Positions 8,718 through 17,219 of a stretch of DNA of 64,000 bases are shown here, one piece after another. The notes under the pieces are model-generated. The model saw only the letters and a list, made by a program, of their open reading frames with translations. It did not search any database and was not told where the DNA came from. The stretch lies in assembly GCF_025380365.1 (NCBI RefSeq), contig NZ_JAOCQF010000001.1, forward strand, positions 2,220,245-2,284,244, read 5' to 3'. Made by a program: the position numbers and the translations under genes. Numbering within the stretch: position 1 is the stretch's first letter; the number at the start of each line of letters is the position of its first letter. Source of the stretch: Albidovulum sediminis. Lineage in GTDB: Bacteria; Pseudomonadota; Alphaproteobacteria; Rhodobacterales; Rhodobacteraceae.

Positions 8718-10913
8718 ATGAAAATGAGCGGAAAAGGCGGACGGCGGCCGACTCTGGTCGCCGACAAGCGATATCGCGGCGCTACGCCAAAGCCCGCGCC
8801 GAAGCCGAAGGCCGCCGGAAAGCCGGCTGGCCCAAGACGTCCGCGCCGCAAGGGAAGCTGGCCCGTCCGCCTTGTGACCGGGATGTTCGCCTTCGTCTTC
8901 CGGACGGCCTGGGCGATCGGTTGGCGCCTTGGCTTCGTCGCCGGCAGCGTCGTCGCGCTGGCGACGATCTATTTCTATGCGCAGCTTCAGCCGCTCGATG
9001 CCTATATCGACGCGCGCACCAAGGGATCGGTCACGCTTCTGGATCGCGAAGGTCAGGTCTTTGCCTGGCGCGGCGAGACCTTCGGCGGGCAGATCGACGC
9101 GGCCTCGGTCTCCCCCTACCTGCGCAACGCCGTGGTCGCGACCGAGGACAAGCGCTTCTACGGCCATCTCGGCATCAGTCCGCGCGGGATTGCCGGAGCC
9201 GTCCGCATCAACCTGGCCGAAGGGCGCGGTCCGCTGGAGGGCAATGGCGGGTCGACGATCACGCAACAGGTCGCGAAACTTCTTTGCCTTGGCGTCGAAT
9301 ACGATCCGGCGGCCTGGAAAAGCGAGGGCGCCTATGAGGAGGACTGCCGCCGCGGCGGCGTCTGGCGCAAGATCAAGGAAGTTCCCTTCGCCTTCGCGCT
9401 CGAGGCGAAGTTCTCCAAGGACGAGATCCTGACGCTCTACCTCAACCGCGCCTATCTGGGTGCCGGTGCGCGCGGGTTCGAGGCGGCGGCGCAGCGGTAT
9501 TTCGGCAAGTCCGCGAACGAGGTCGGCCCGGCAGAGGCTGCAATGCTGGCGGGTCTTCTGAAGGCGCCGACGCGCTATGCACCCACGGCGAACCTGAAAC
9601 GTTCCCAGGATCGTGCGGCAGTTGTTCTGGGCCTCATGCACGACCAGGACTACCTGACGGACGCGCAATACCAGGATGCGCTGGCCAATCCGGCGCGGCT
9701 GTCAAAGGCCGCTGCCGCGCGGGCGGGGGGATACTTCGCCGACTGGGTGATGGAATCGGGACCGGCGTTCCTGACCTCGGACACGACCGAGGACGTGATC
9801 ATCCGCACCACGCTCGACCAGCGCCTTCAGAACGCCGCGGAAGAGGCGTTGCAGCAGATCTTTTCCAATCGTCTGAAGGCGGGATCGAAGGCGCAGGCCG
9901 CAATCGTGGTGATGAGCGCGGACGGCGCGGTTCGCGCCATGGTCGGCGGGCGCGATGCGCAGGTGTCCGGCGCGTTCAACCGCGCGACGCAGGCCAAGCG
10001 CCAGACCGGATCGACCTTCAAGCCCTTCGTCTATGCCGCGGCACTCGACATGGGCTGGAACCTGAACACGATCGTCGAGGATGCGCCGCTGACGCTCCAT
10101 GTCCCCGGGTCGGGCGAATGGTCGCCCAAGAACTATGACAAGGGCTACCGCGGGCCGATCACGCTGACCGAAGCGCTGGCGAATTCGATCAACACCGCCA
10201 CCGTGCGCGTGTCCGAAGCCGTCGGCCGGGATGCGGTGCGCGAGGTCGCCAACAATTTCGGCTTCGAGGCGGACCTGGCCGAAGGCCCGGCGCTGGCGCT
10301 TGGCGTGTCGGAATCGACGCTTCTCGAAATGACCGGCGCCTATGCCGGCATCCTGAACGGCGGCACCTCGGTTCGGCCCTACGGCATGGTCGAACTGCGG
10401 CTTCAGGGCGAGGACGCCGCACTGGCCGGCCAGGAAGGCGGGATGGGAGAGCGGGTGATCTCCGAGGCGGCGGCGCGGCAACTGACCTACATGATGTACC
10501 AGGTCATCGAAAACGGAACCGGGCGCCGCGCGCGGCTTGAGGGGCGGCAGGCGGCCGGCAAGACCGGGACCACGCAAGCCGCGCGGGATGCCTGGTTCAT
10601 CGGCTTCACTGCCGACTACGTGGCGGGGGTGTGGATGGGATACGACGACAACACACCGCTGACCGGCGTCACCGGCGGCGGACTTCCGGCCGAGATCTGG
10701 CACGAGGTCATGGTACGTGTCGAGGACGGCACCCCTGCGCTGCCGCTGCCGATGGCCAACCCCGGCGACTACGTCTCGGAACCCGTCGCGGAGGCTTATC
10801 CCGGCGCGGGCGGCGCACCCGCTCAAGGAACCGCGCCTGGCCGGCAACGCCCCTCGGGCGCCGAGGGCTTCCTGGTCGATCTGCTAGGGGCAATCCTGCG
10901 CGGCGGCAACTGA
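8718..10913 (+). CDS. mrcA: Class A penicillin-binding protein 1A (transglycosylase/transpeptidase)
   Basis: 731 residues. A basic N-terminal tail is followed by a membrane anchor (about residues 66-88). The GT51 transglycosylase domain has catalytic Glu143 in TEDKRFYGH, then the GGSTITQQVAK motif. The transpeptidase domain has S432-T-F-K, S490-I-N and K615-T-G-T. It polymerises and crosslinks peptidoglycan at the inner membrane's outer face. An insertion within the transglycosylase domain (about residues 193-215, with two Cys) is noteworthy. ATG 8718 and ATG 8724 are both possible; GGAACGG precedes them. Divergent from glnK and convergent with mlaC. Confidence 0.95.
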   Translation: MKMSGKGGRRPTLVADKRYRGATPKPAPKPKAAGKPAGPRRPRRKGSWPVRLVTGMFAFVFRTAWAIGWRLGFVAGSVVALATIYFYAQLQPLDAYIDARTKGSVTLLDREGQVFAWRGETFGGQIDAASVSPYLRNAVVATEDKRFYGHLGISPRGIAGAVRINLAEGRGPLEGNGGSTITQQVAKLLCLGVEYDPAAWKSEGAYEEDCRRGGVWRKIKEVPFAFALEAKFSKDEILTLYLNRAYLGAGARGFEAAAQRYFGKSANEVGPAEAAMLAGLLKAPTRYAPTANLKRSQDRAAVVLGLMHDQDYLTDAQYQDALANPARLSKAAAARAGGYFADWVMESGPAFLTSDTTEDVIIRTTLDQRLQNAAEEALQQIFSNRLKAGSKAQAAIVVMSADGAVRAMVGGRDAQVSGAFNRATQAKRQTGSTFKPFVYAAALDMGWNLNTIVEDAPLTLHVPGSGEWSPKNYDKGYRGPITLTEALANSINTATVRVSEAVGRDAVREVANNFGFEADLAEGPALALGVSESTLLEMTGAYAGILNGGTSVRPYGMVELRLQGEDAALAGQEGGMGERVISEAAARQLTYMMYQVIENGTGRRARLEGRQAAGKTGTTQAARDAWFIGFTADYVAGVWMGYDDNTPLTGVTGGGLPAEIWHEVMVRVEDGTPALPLPMANPGDYVSEPVAEAYPGAGGAPAQGTAPGRQRPSGAEGFLVDLLGAILRGGN

Positions 10914-10916
10914 GGC

Positions 10917-10938
10917 CCCCGTCGGCAGGCCGGCGGGG
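10917..10938. terminator. Hairpin between convergent PBP1A and mlaC genes
   Basis: CCCCGTCGG (10917-10925), loop CAGG, CCGGCGGGG (10930-10938) forms a nine-pair stem with one G-U pair, filling the whole 25-base gap between the two convergent stops. No clear T-tract follows on either strand. Confidence 0.5.
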
Positions 10939-11547
10939 TCAGCCTGCCTTCTTCAGCGCGGCCGTCAGCGCCGGAATGGATCCCTTGGCCTGGTCCAGCA
11001 TGGCGCCGATCTCGGTCCGTTCGGTCGCCAGCATGTTCACGCCTTCGATGATGATGTTGAAGAACAGGTCCTTGCCGGACTTGTCGAACACGTGCCAGCG
11101 CACGTCGAACGGGCTTTGCCCCTTCAGCCGCGCGATCGACACGACCTCGAAGAAGCTCTTGAGCGGGTGGGCGTCGGTCACCTCGATCTCGCCGCCGATG
11201 AACTCGCGGAACCGTTTGCCGTACTTGCGCGCGATATAGCCCTGGAAGGCGGCCGTGTAGGCCGCGACATCGGACTTGGCAGCTGACCGGCCCGCCGGGC
11301 CGAGCGCGCTTTGGGCGATGTAGCGCACATCGGCATAGCGCGCGAAGATACGCTCGAAATCCTTGATCATCGCCCCTTCGGACTTGCCCGAGGCGATCAC
11401 GGCGTTGATGTCGCCGACAAGGCGGCCGACAAGGGCCCGCGCCTCATCCACGTTCAGGGCGGCCGCGGGAAGACCCGTTGCGGCAAGGGCAATACCGCCC
11501 GCGGCAATGGTCAACGCGCGGCGGCGGCTCAGGCGATCAGCGGCCAT
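10939..11547 (-). CDS. mlaC: MlaC-type phospholipid-binding protein (ABC transporter auxiliary component)
   Basis: 202 residues. The N-terminus SRRRALTIAAGGIALA, ending near GLPAAA, looks like a Tat- or Sec-type signal peptide, so the protein is periplasmic. The rest matches the MlaC/Ttg2D (toluene tolerance) family: FERIFARYADVRYIAQSALG, YTAAFQGYIARKYG and the FDVRWHVFD and DLFFNIIIEGVNML segments of the lipid-binding fold. MlaC ferries phospholipid between the outer-membrane MlaA complex and the inner-membrane MlaFEDB. The ATG at 11545-11547 has GAGGA upstream and overlaps the mlaA stop by 11 bases; the MlaFEDB genes are not in the window. Confidence 0.88.
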   Translation of the reverse strand: MAADRLSRRRALTIAAGGIALAATGLPAAALNVDEARALVGRLVGDINAVIASGKSEGAMIKDFERIFARYADVRYIAQSALGPAGRSAAKSDVAAYTAAFQGYIARKYGKRFREFIGGEIEVTDAHPLKSFFEVVSIARLKGQSPFDVRWHVFDKSGKDLFFNIIIEGVNMLATERTEIGAMLDQAKGSIPALTAALKKAG

Positions 11548-12289
11548 AGGGGTCCTCGTAGGGGTCGATCGTGTACACATCCTCGCCAAGTTCGTAGCGA
11601 CGGTTCTGCAAATATATGATGCGCGCCTGCGCATAACCATCCGCGCTTTCGTAGAGGATGGATTCCACGAGGTCAGCATTCACCTGACGCGACGCGGCGG
11701 ACGAGGCGGCGGCGGCCCCCAGCGCATAGGTCGATTCCGGGCTTGGCAGCAGCGTGTTCAGCGGGTCGAGCGCCAGATCGACGACAATGCCCACCGCATC
11801 GCGCTCGGTCGAGGGACCAAGGATCGGAAGCACGATGTAGTCGCCCTCGCCCGATCCCCAGACCGCCAGCGTTTCGCCGAAGTCGGTTTCGTCCTTCTCG
11901 ATCCCCATGGCGGTGGCCGGGTCGAACAGGCCGCCGATGCCGATCGTCGTGTTGATGACGAAGCGCAGGGTGGTCTCGATCGCCGGCTTCGGCTTGGCCT
12001 GCAGCACGCGGTTGACGACATCGCCGGGCGCTGCAAGGTTCGACGCGAAGTTGATGAAGCCCTTGGCGACCGGGCGCGGGAAGGTCGGCACGATCCCCTT
12101 CCGCTGCCCGTCGCCGAACAGGGTCCGGTCGATCTCAACGTTCGTCTCGTGAACCCCGCGGTTCTTCGCCTCATAGGGATCGCTGAAGTCCGCCCCTTCC
12201 GGCACCTGCGCGCAACCGGCGAGCAAGCCGGCCGCCGGGATCACCCCGAGGCGCAGGGCGCGATAGAATCTCGAAACCAAAGGGGACAC
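11537..12289 (-). CDS. mlaA: MlaA/VacJ family outer-membrane lipoprotein
   Basis: About 250 residues from the GTG at 12287-12289 (AGGG upstream). The lipobox LLAGC puts the acylated cysteine at about residue 26. Then come the family landmarks DPYEAKNRGVHETN, FASNLAAPGDVVNRVLQ, RFVINTTIGIGGLFDPA, DFGETLAVWGSGEGDYIVLPILGP-type segments and the DLALDPLN region. MlaA removes mislocalised phospholipid from the outer leaflet of the outer membrane with MlaC. The C-terminal tail is rich in Asp and Tyr. The exact start is uncertain because the frame stays open further upstream, but the signal peptide supports this region. Confidence 0.88.
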   Translation of the reverse strand: MSPLVSRFYRALRLGVIPAAGLLAGCAQVPEGADFSDPYEAKNRGVHETNVEIDRTLFGDGQRKGIVPTFPRPVAKGFINFASNLAAPGDVVNRVLQAKPKPAIETTLRFVINTTIGIGGLFDPATAMGIEKDETDFGETLAVWGSGEGDYIVLPILGPSTERDAVGIVVDLALDPLNTLLPSPESTYALGAAAASSAASRQVNADLVESILYESADGYAQARIIYLQNRRYELGEDVYTIDPYEDPYGR

Positions 12290-12554
12290 CGAAAAGCCCT
12301 GATCTGATGAACCTGCTGCCAGCCTAGGCCCTTCCGGCCGTTTGCGGCAACGCTTGGGGGTGGAATATGCACCGCTGTGAGACGATTCAAGCTTGTAACG
12401 CCCCATTCACCGTCATTTGCAGCATTCGAAACATCAGCGTTGCCGCTTTGCCGCGCCCCCGCGCAGGCCCTCCCTCCAGGTGCCAGACTCATTTCCCCTT
12501 TCCCCCGGCACGGGCCACGGCTAGCTTCCGCGCCGGATCAGACAGGAGGATTCC

Positions 12555-13019
12555 ATGACCGGAAAGATCGAAGCCCGCCTTGCCGAACTCGGCGTGACGT
12601 TGCCCGACGCTCCCGCACCGGCCGCCAACTACGTGCCCTTCGTGCAGGTGGGCGACCTGGTGTTCGTTTCCGGTCAGATCAGCCAAGGGCCCGACGGGCT
12701 GATCAAGGGCAAGCTTGGCGCGGACCTTGACGTGGCCGCCGGCGCCGCCGCCGCGAAGCGCTGCGGGATGAGCCTTCTGGCGCAGGCGCGCGCGGCCTGC
12801 GGCGGCGATCTGGACCGCATCACCCGCGTGGTAAAGCTGACCGGCTTCGTCAATTCGACCGCCGACTTCACCGACCAGCCGAAGGTCATCAACGGCTGCT
12901 CGGACTTTCTTGTCGAGGTCATGGGCGATGCCGGCCGCCATTCGCGCTCGGCCGTTTCCGCCCCGTCGCTGCCGCTGGGCGTCGCGGTCGAGATCGAAGC
13001 GATATTCCAGGTGAAATGA
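12555..13019 (+). CDS. RidA family protein (YjgF/TdcF-like)
   Basis: 154 residues of the Rid superfamily, in the longer subgroup that opens with a short helix (IEARLAELGVTLPDAPAPAANYVPF). VGDLVFVSGQIS and RITRVVKLTGFVNS match the trimeric chorismate-mutase-like fold, and HSRSAVSAPSLPLGVAVEIEAI includes the Arg that in RidA binds the carboxylate of reactive enamine/imine intermediates. Whether this subgroup deaminates enamines is not established. Excellent ribosome site (CAGGAGGATTCC). The stop overlaps the start of the following phosphodiesterase gene (ATGA). Confidence 0.88.
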   Translation: MTGKIEARLAELGVTLPDAPAPAANYVPFVQVGDLVFVSGQISQGPDGLIKGKLGADLDVAAGAAAAKRCGMSLLAQARAACGGDLDRITRVVKLTGFVNSTADFTDQPKVINGCSDFLVEVMGDAGRHSRSAVSAPSLPLGVAVEIEAIFQVK

Positions 13020-13792
13020 TGGCAAGACCCGTCGCGCTGCCCGCGGCATTCCGGCACTTGCCGATCGCGCATCGCGCCTTTCACGATCGTGCGGCGGGGC
13101 GCCCGGAAAACTCTCCCGGCGCCGTGAAGGCCGCGGTGGAGGCGGGCTACGCCATCGAAATCGACATCCAGCCGTCCGCCGACGGCGTGCCGATGGTGTT
13201 TCACGATTACGACCTGAAGCGCCTGACCGGCCGTCATGGCCGCATCCGGGGCCATGCCGCGGCGGAACTGGCGGCAATGACGCTGCTGGACGCCGCCGAC
13301 GGGATACCGACGCTTGCCGAGATCCTGACGATCGTCGAGGGACGTGTGCCGCTGCTGGTCGAGGTGAAGGACCAGGATGGCGGCATGGGGCCGGAGGTGG
13401 GCCCGCTGGAACAGGCGATCGCGCGAGACCTGCACGGCTACGCGGGCGATGTGGCGCTGATGTCGTTCAACCCGCATTCGGTTGCCGCGCTGGCCGAAGC
13501 CGCCCCCGAACGCCCACGTGGCATAACCACCAGCGCCTATGGCGAGGATTGGCCGCTTCTGACCGAGGCGATCCGCGACCGCCTGCGCGGCATCCCCGAC
13601 TATGACCGCGTCGGGGCCAGCTTCATCTCGCACGAGGTCAGGGACCTTGCCCGCCCGCGCGTCGCCGAACTGAAGGCCTCGGGCGCGGCGGTCCTGTGCT
13701 GGACCGTGCGTTCGCCCGAGGTGGAGGCAGAGGCGCGCCGCCACGCCGACAACATCACCTTCGAGGGGTATCGCGCGGCATTCCCCGCTTGA
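13016..13792 (+). CDS. Glycerophosphodiester phosphodiesterase family protein
   Basis: 258 residues with the GDPD barrel motifs in order: IAHRAFHDRAAGRPENSPGA split across the first strand (catalytic His and metal Glu), AIEIDIQPSADGVPMVFHD (metal Glu and Asp, second His), PTLAEIL and LLVEVKD. The enzyme hydrolyses glycerophosphodiesters to glycerol-3-phosphate and an alcohol. There is no signal peptide, so a cytoplasmic location is expected. Translationally coupled to the RidA-like gene by ATGA. The next gene begins about 45 bases downstream on the same strand. Confidence 0.92.
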   Translation: MMARPVALPAAFRHLPIAHRAFHDRAAGRPENSPGAVKAAVEAGYAIEIDIQPSADGVPMVFHDYDLKRLTGRHGRIRGHAAAELAAMTLLDAADGIPTLAEILTIVEGRVPLLVEVKDQDGGMGPEVGPLEQAIARDLHGYAGDVALMSFNPHSVAALAEAAPERPRGITTSAYGEDWPLLTEAIRDRLRGIPDYDRVGASFISHEVRDLARPRVAELKASGAAVLCWTVRSPEVEAEARRHADNITFEGYRAAFPA

Positions 13793-13836
13793 CGGCGCCG
13801 CACGCCACCCCACCTTCTGCGGGGAAGGAGAAGGCC

Positions 13837-15015
13837 TTGCCCGACGGACGTGCCACCGAGATGGAAGTAACCCTGCTGCCGGGCCTCACGGCGATCGACG
13901 CCGCGGACTGGGACGCCTGCGCCTGCCCGGCGGTCTCGAGCGGTCGGCCGCAGGATCCCTTCGTCACGCATCGATTCCTGGCTGCGCTGGAACGCTCCGG
14001 CTCGGTCGGGCCGGGCACGGGCTGGGACCCGCGCCCTCTGGTCGCGCGGGCCGAGGGGCGCATCGTCGCCGTCGCACCGCTTTACGTGAAGTCGCACAGC
14101 CAGGGCGAGTACATATTCGACCATGGCTGGGCGGACGCGCTCGAACGCGCGGGCGGGCGGTATTATCCGAAGCTCCAGATCGCGGTTCCCTTCACCCCCG
14201 CGACAGGCAGGCGGTTTCTGACCGCGCCAGGCTGGGATGGCCCTGGCCGGGCCGCGCTGATCGAGGGGATGGTGCGGATCGCGGCCGAGGCGCGGCTGTC
14301 ATCTGCCCATGTCACCTTCTGCACCCGGGACGAGGCCGAGGCGGGCGCGAGCCAGGGCCTTCTGCACCGCGTGACCCAGCAATACCATTGGGAAAACCGC
14401 GGCTACCGCGACTTCGGCGCGTTTCTCGAAGCCCTTGCCTCGCGCAAGCGCAAGGCCATCCGCAAGGAGCGGGAGGTCGCGCGGGCCTTCGGCGGCACGA
14501 TCCGACGCCTGACCGGCGACGAGATCAGGCCCGAACACTGGGATGCCTTCTGGCGCTTCTATCAGGACACGGGTAGCCGGAAATGGGGCCGCCCCTATCT
14601 GACGCGCGCCTTCTTCGACGAAGTGCACCGGACGATGCGCGACGACGCGCTGCTGGTTCTGGCCGAACGCAACGGCATCCCGGTGGCGGGGGCGCTGAAC
14701 TTCATCGGGCGCGAAACCCTGTTCGGGCGCTACTGGGGCGCGGTCGAGGACCACCCCTGCCTGCATTTCGAATGCTGCTACTATCAGGCCATCGACTTCG
14801 CCATCGAGCAGCGCCTCGCACGAGTCGAGGCCGGCGCACAGGGCGAACACAAGCTGGCGCGCGGCTATTTGCCGAGCGAGATCCATTCGCTGCACTGGAT
14901 CGCAGAGCCGTCCTTCCGCACGGCGGTCGCCCGGTTCCTGCAGGCCGAACGCGCGGCGGTGGGGCAGGATATCGAGGTGCTGACCGACTACGGCCCCTTT
15001 CGCAAGGGGGCGTGA
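13837..15015 (+). CDS. FemAB-like GNAT family protein (peptidogalycan biosynthesis type, COG3146)
   Basis: About 392 residues of the FemAB_like (DUF482/COG3146) family, which has the GNAT acyltransferase fold in duplicate. Recognisable parts are DPFVTHRFLAALERSGS near the N-terminus, the highly conserved NYHWENRGYRDF-like segment (QQYHWENRGYRDFGAFL), LASRKRKAIRKER, the GAQGEHKLARGYLP motif and the SLHWI end. The biochemical role is not established. TTG at 13837 is chosen because AAGGAG lies eight bases before it; the ATG at 13861 has a poor ribosome site but would lose only 8 residues. Confidence 0.82.
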   Translation: MPDGRATEMEVTLLPGLTAIDAADWDACACPAVSSGRPQDPFVTHRFLAALERSGSVGPGTGWDPRPLVARAEGRIVAVAPLYVKSHSQGEYIFDHGWADALERAGGRYYPKLQIAVPFTPATGRRFLTAPGWDGPGRAALIEGMVRIAAEARLSSAHVTFCTRDEAEAGASQGLLHRVTQQYHWENRGYRDFGAFLEALASRKRKAIRKEREVARAFGGTIRRLTGDEIRPEHWDAFWRFYQDTGSRKWGRPYLTRAFFDEVHRTMRDDALLVLAERNGIPVAGALNFIGRETLFGRYWGAVEDHPCLHFECCYYQAIDFAIEQRLARVEAGAQGEHKLARGYLPSEIHSLHWIAEPSFRTAVARFLQAERAAVGQDIEVLTDYGPFRKGA

Positions 15016-15029
15016 ACCGGCGCCTTCGG

Positions 15030-15046
15030 TGGCTGCAACGCAGCCA
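15030..15046 (+). terminator. Short hairpin after the FemAB-like gene
   Basis: TGGCTGC-AAC-GCAGCCA (15030-15046) is a perfect 7-bp stem with a three-base loop, 15 bases after the stop and followed by TTGCAGTTTG. It may be a weak terminator before the GST gene. Confidence 0.35.
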
Positions 15047-15099
15047 TTGCAGTTTGCCCCGTCCGGCGGGACAATCCCCCTAGACAAGGGGAAACGCGA

Positions 15100-15714
15100 A
15101 TGGCTGACCTGATCCTGTATTCCAACCCGATGTCACGCGGGCGCATCGCGCGCTGGATGCTGGAGGAGGTGGGTCAACCCTACGAGGTGCGCTATCTCGA
15201 CTACGGGCCCCAGATGAAGGCGCCGGAGTATCTGGCGATCAATCCGATGGGCAAGGTGCCCGCCCTGGTGCACGGGGGGCGCGTGGTCACCGAATACGCC
15301 GCGATCTGCGCCTACCTGGCCGATGCCTTCCCCGAGGCCGGCCTCGCCCCGTCCGACCGCAGCGCCTATTACCGCTGGCTCTTCTTCGGGGCCGGCCCGC
15401 TGGAGGCGGCTTTGGTCATGCAGGCGCTCGGCCTCGAGGTTCCCGCGGACCGGCGTGCGATGGTGGGGTTCGGGACGATCGAGACGACCTATGCCGCGCT
15501 CGAAAGCGCCCTTTCGGCGGCGCCCTATCTGGCGGGAGAGCGGTTTTCCGCGGCCGATGTCGCGACCGGATCGCAGATCGGCTATGGCCTGCAATTCGGA
15601 ACGATCGAACCCCGCCCGGTCTTCGAGGCCTACTGGAACCGCATCAGGGAACGCCCCGCGCTGGTGCGGGCGAACGCCGCCGACACCGCCGCCATGAGGG
15701 AAAAGGAGGTGTGA
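15100..15714 (+). CDS. Glutathione S-transferase family protein
   Basis: 204 residues. The N-terminal thioredoxin-like half starts ADLILYSNPMSRGRIARWML, with Ser/Asn in the region where beta-class GSTs hold the thiol-activating residue, and has the conserved NPMGKVPAL with the cis-proline and the VTEYAAICAYLAD region. The all-helical C-terminal half has FSAADVATGSQIGY with the N-capping box. It probably conjugates or reduces small electrophiles with glutathione. Ribosome site AGGGGA. It is followed after one base by the pterin dehydratase gene; the functional link is unknown. Confidence 0.88.
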   Translation: MADLILYSNPMSRGRIARWMLEEVGQPYEVRYLDYGPQMKAPEYLAINPMGKVPALVHGGRVVTEYAAICAYLADAFPEAGLAPSDRSAYYRWLFFGAGPLEAALVMQALGLEVPADRRAMVGFGTIETTYAALESALSAAPYLAGERFSAADVATGSQIGYGLQFGTIEPRPVFEAYWNRIRERPALVRANAADTAAMREKEV

Positions 15715-15715
15715 A

Positions 15716-16084
15716 ATGGCTGTCATCCTGACCGATGAGGAACGCAGCGCGGCCCTGCCCGCACTTGACCAGACCGGCTGGCGCGCGGTTTCCGGGCGCG
15801 ACGCGATCCGCAAGATCTGGAAGTTCCGCAGTTTTTCCGAAGCCTGGGGGTTCATGGCGCGCGCGGCACTTGCGGCCGAAAAGCTGAACCACCACCCGGA
15901 ATGGACCAACATCTACAACACCGTCGATGTCACGCTGACCACGCATGACTGCGGCGGCCTGTCCACGCTGGACCTGACCCTGGCGCAGCGGATGGACCGG
16001 CTCGCCGGGGATGCCGAGGTGCAACGGGATCATTCCGAACCCGTCACCTGCCTGTGCGAACTGCATACGCGGAAGGGGGCGTAG
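15716..16084 (+). CDS. 4a-hydroxytetrahydrobiopterin (pterin-4a-carbinolamine) dehydratase
   Basis: 122 residues. The PCD/DCoH signature is complete: FRSFSEAWGFMARAALAAEK, LNHHPEWTNIYNTVDV with the catalytic His pair, and THDCGGLSTLDLTLAQRMD. The protein is some 20 residues longer than minimal PCD, mostly at the ends. It recycles the carbinolamine made by pterin-dependent hydroxylases such as phenylalanine 4-hydroxylase. No such hydroxylase is in the window. It begins one base after the GST stop and is probably co-transcribed with it. Confidence 0.9.
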   Translation: MAVILTDEERSAALPALDQTGWRAVSGRDAIRKIWKFRSFSEAWGFMARAALAAEKLNHHPEWTNIYNTVDVTLTTHDCGGLSTLDLTLAQRMDRLAGDAEVQRDHSEPVTCLCELHTRKGA

Positions 16085-16096
16085 GCCCCGTTTCCG

Positions 16097-16582
16097 TCAG
16101 ACCTTCTGCAACAGCGCCTCGCCGACCGAGATGTCGCAGACGCCGGGCTTGTCGACATTGGCCGCGACGATCTTTCCGTCATCAAGGACGACCGCATAAC
16201 GGTTCGACCGGCCGTGCAGCCCGATCTGGGGCGCGGTGAATTCCATCTTCAGTGCGCGCGTGAAGCTGCCATCGGCGTCGCCAAGGAAGGTGATGCCCGC
16301 CGCGGTCCCGCCCGTCGCCTCGCCCCAGGCCTTGAGCACGAAGGGATCGTTGACCGAGACGCAGTAGATATCCTTCACGCCTTTCGCGCGAAAGTCCGCG
16401 GCGGTGCGGACGAAGCTCGGCACGTGGATCGTCGAACAGGGCCCGGTATAGGCACCGGGCAGCGCGAAAAGGACGACCTTGCGCCCCTTTGTCAGCTCCG
16501 ACAGCTTCACAAGCTCGGGGCCTTCGGCCCCCATTCGCACAAATGTCGCCTCTGGCAGTTGCCCGCCAACCTCGATCGTCAT
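16097..16582 (-). CDS. Peroxiredoxin (Prx5/AhpE-like), copy 1
   Basis: 161 residues of the Prx5 group. The peroxidatic cysteine is C49 in LPGAYTGPCST, with the catalytic Thr at 46 and an Arg (GRSNRYAV) later in the chain. The sequence around VSVNDPFVLKAWGEA is the conserved Prx5 loop. It reduces hydroperoxides with thiols, often glutathione/glutaredoxin. Start ATG at 16580-16582 with GGAGGG in front. It lies 74 bases behind a paralogue of exactly the same length with the active-site Cys at the same position, so the pair arose by tandem duplication. Confidence 0.93.
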   Translation of the reverse strand: MTIEVGGQLPEATFVRMGAEGPELVKLSELTKGRKVVLFALPGAYTGPCSTIHVPSFVRTAADFRAKGVKDIYCVSVNDPFVLKAWGEATGGTAAGITFLGDADGSFTRALKMEFTAPQIGLHGRSNRYAVVLDDGKIVAANVDKPGVCDISVGEALLQKV

Positions 16583-16656
16583 GATGGAACCCTCCGCGCG
16601 TTGTCCTTGCGGGTGAAGATAGGGCGTGGCGCAGCGCGCCGCCAGTGCCGGATCGC

Positions 16657-17142
16657 TCAGATCGCGTCCAGAAGCGCCTCTCCGCCCGAGATGCTGCATC
16701 CGCGGTCCGGCTCCGGGTGCCAGACCCGGACCACCCCATCCTCGGCCAGCAGGGCGTAGCGCTTCGACCGGCCGATCAGCCCGCGGTCGGGCGCGCTGTA
16801 AAGCATGCCGATGGCGCGCGCGAAATCGCCGCCCGCGTCGGCCAGCATGGTGATGCCGGCGCCCGTCGCCCCGGTCGCGCGCCCCCATTCCCCCATCACG
16901 AAGGGGTCGTTGACGGCGATGCAGATGACCTCGTCCACGCCCCTGGCCGCGAAAGCGTCCCGGGTGCGGATGAAGCTGGGCACATGCGAGGTGGAGCAGA
17001 CCCCGGTAAAGGCGCCGGGCAGGCCGAAGATCACCACCTTTCGCCCCTTCAGCCGCCGGGCCAAGTCGACCGGACGCGGACCGACCGCCGTCATCTCGAG
17101 CACCGTCACCCCCGGCAGCCTGTCCCCAAGTCCGATCGTCAT
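16657..17142 (-). CDS. Peroxiredoxin (Prx5/AhpE-like), copy 2
   Basis: 161 residues, paralogous along its whole length to the neighbour at 16097-16582, with C49 in LPGAFTGVCST, the loop IAVNDPFVMGEWGRA and the Arg in GRSKRYAL. Differences are concentrated in the N-terminal strand and in the C-terminal part (HPEPDRGCSISGGEALL, which gains a Cys compared with many Prx5; copy 1 has a Cys at the aligned place). Start ATG at 17140-17142. The gene is divergent from the flavoprotein gene at 17220, which leaves a 77-base shared promoter region. Confidence 0.92.
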   Translation of the reverse strand: MTIGLGDRLPGVTVLEMTAVGPRPVDLARRLKGRKVVIFGLPGAFTGVCSTSHVPSFIRTRDAFAARGVDEVICIAVNDPFVMGEWGRATGATGAGITMLADAGGDFARAIGMLYSAPDRGLIGRSKRYALLAEDGVVRVWHPEPDRGCSISGGEALLDAI

Positions 17143-17219
17143 TCCCGTCCCCCGCGGTTGCGTTTTGCTCGACGAGCGATATAGGCTCCGCCGCGACAAG
17201 GGCCAGAGGAGATGCGCGC

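Noticed and set aside
12290-12554. A small gene in the gap between mlaA and the RidA-like gene (frame starting at 12367)
   Set aside because: No ribosome site and codon use unlike its neighbours.
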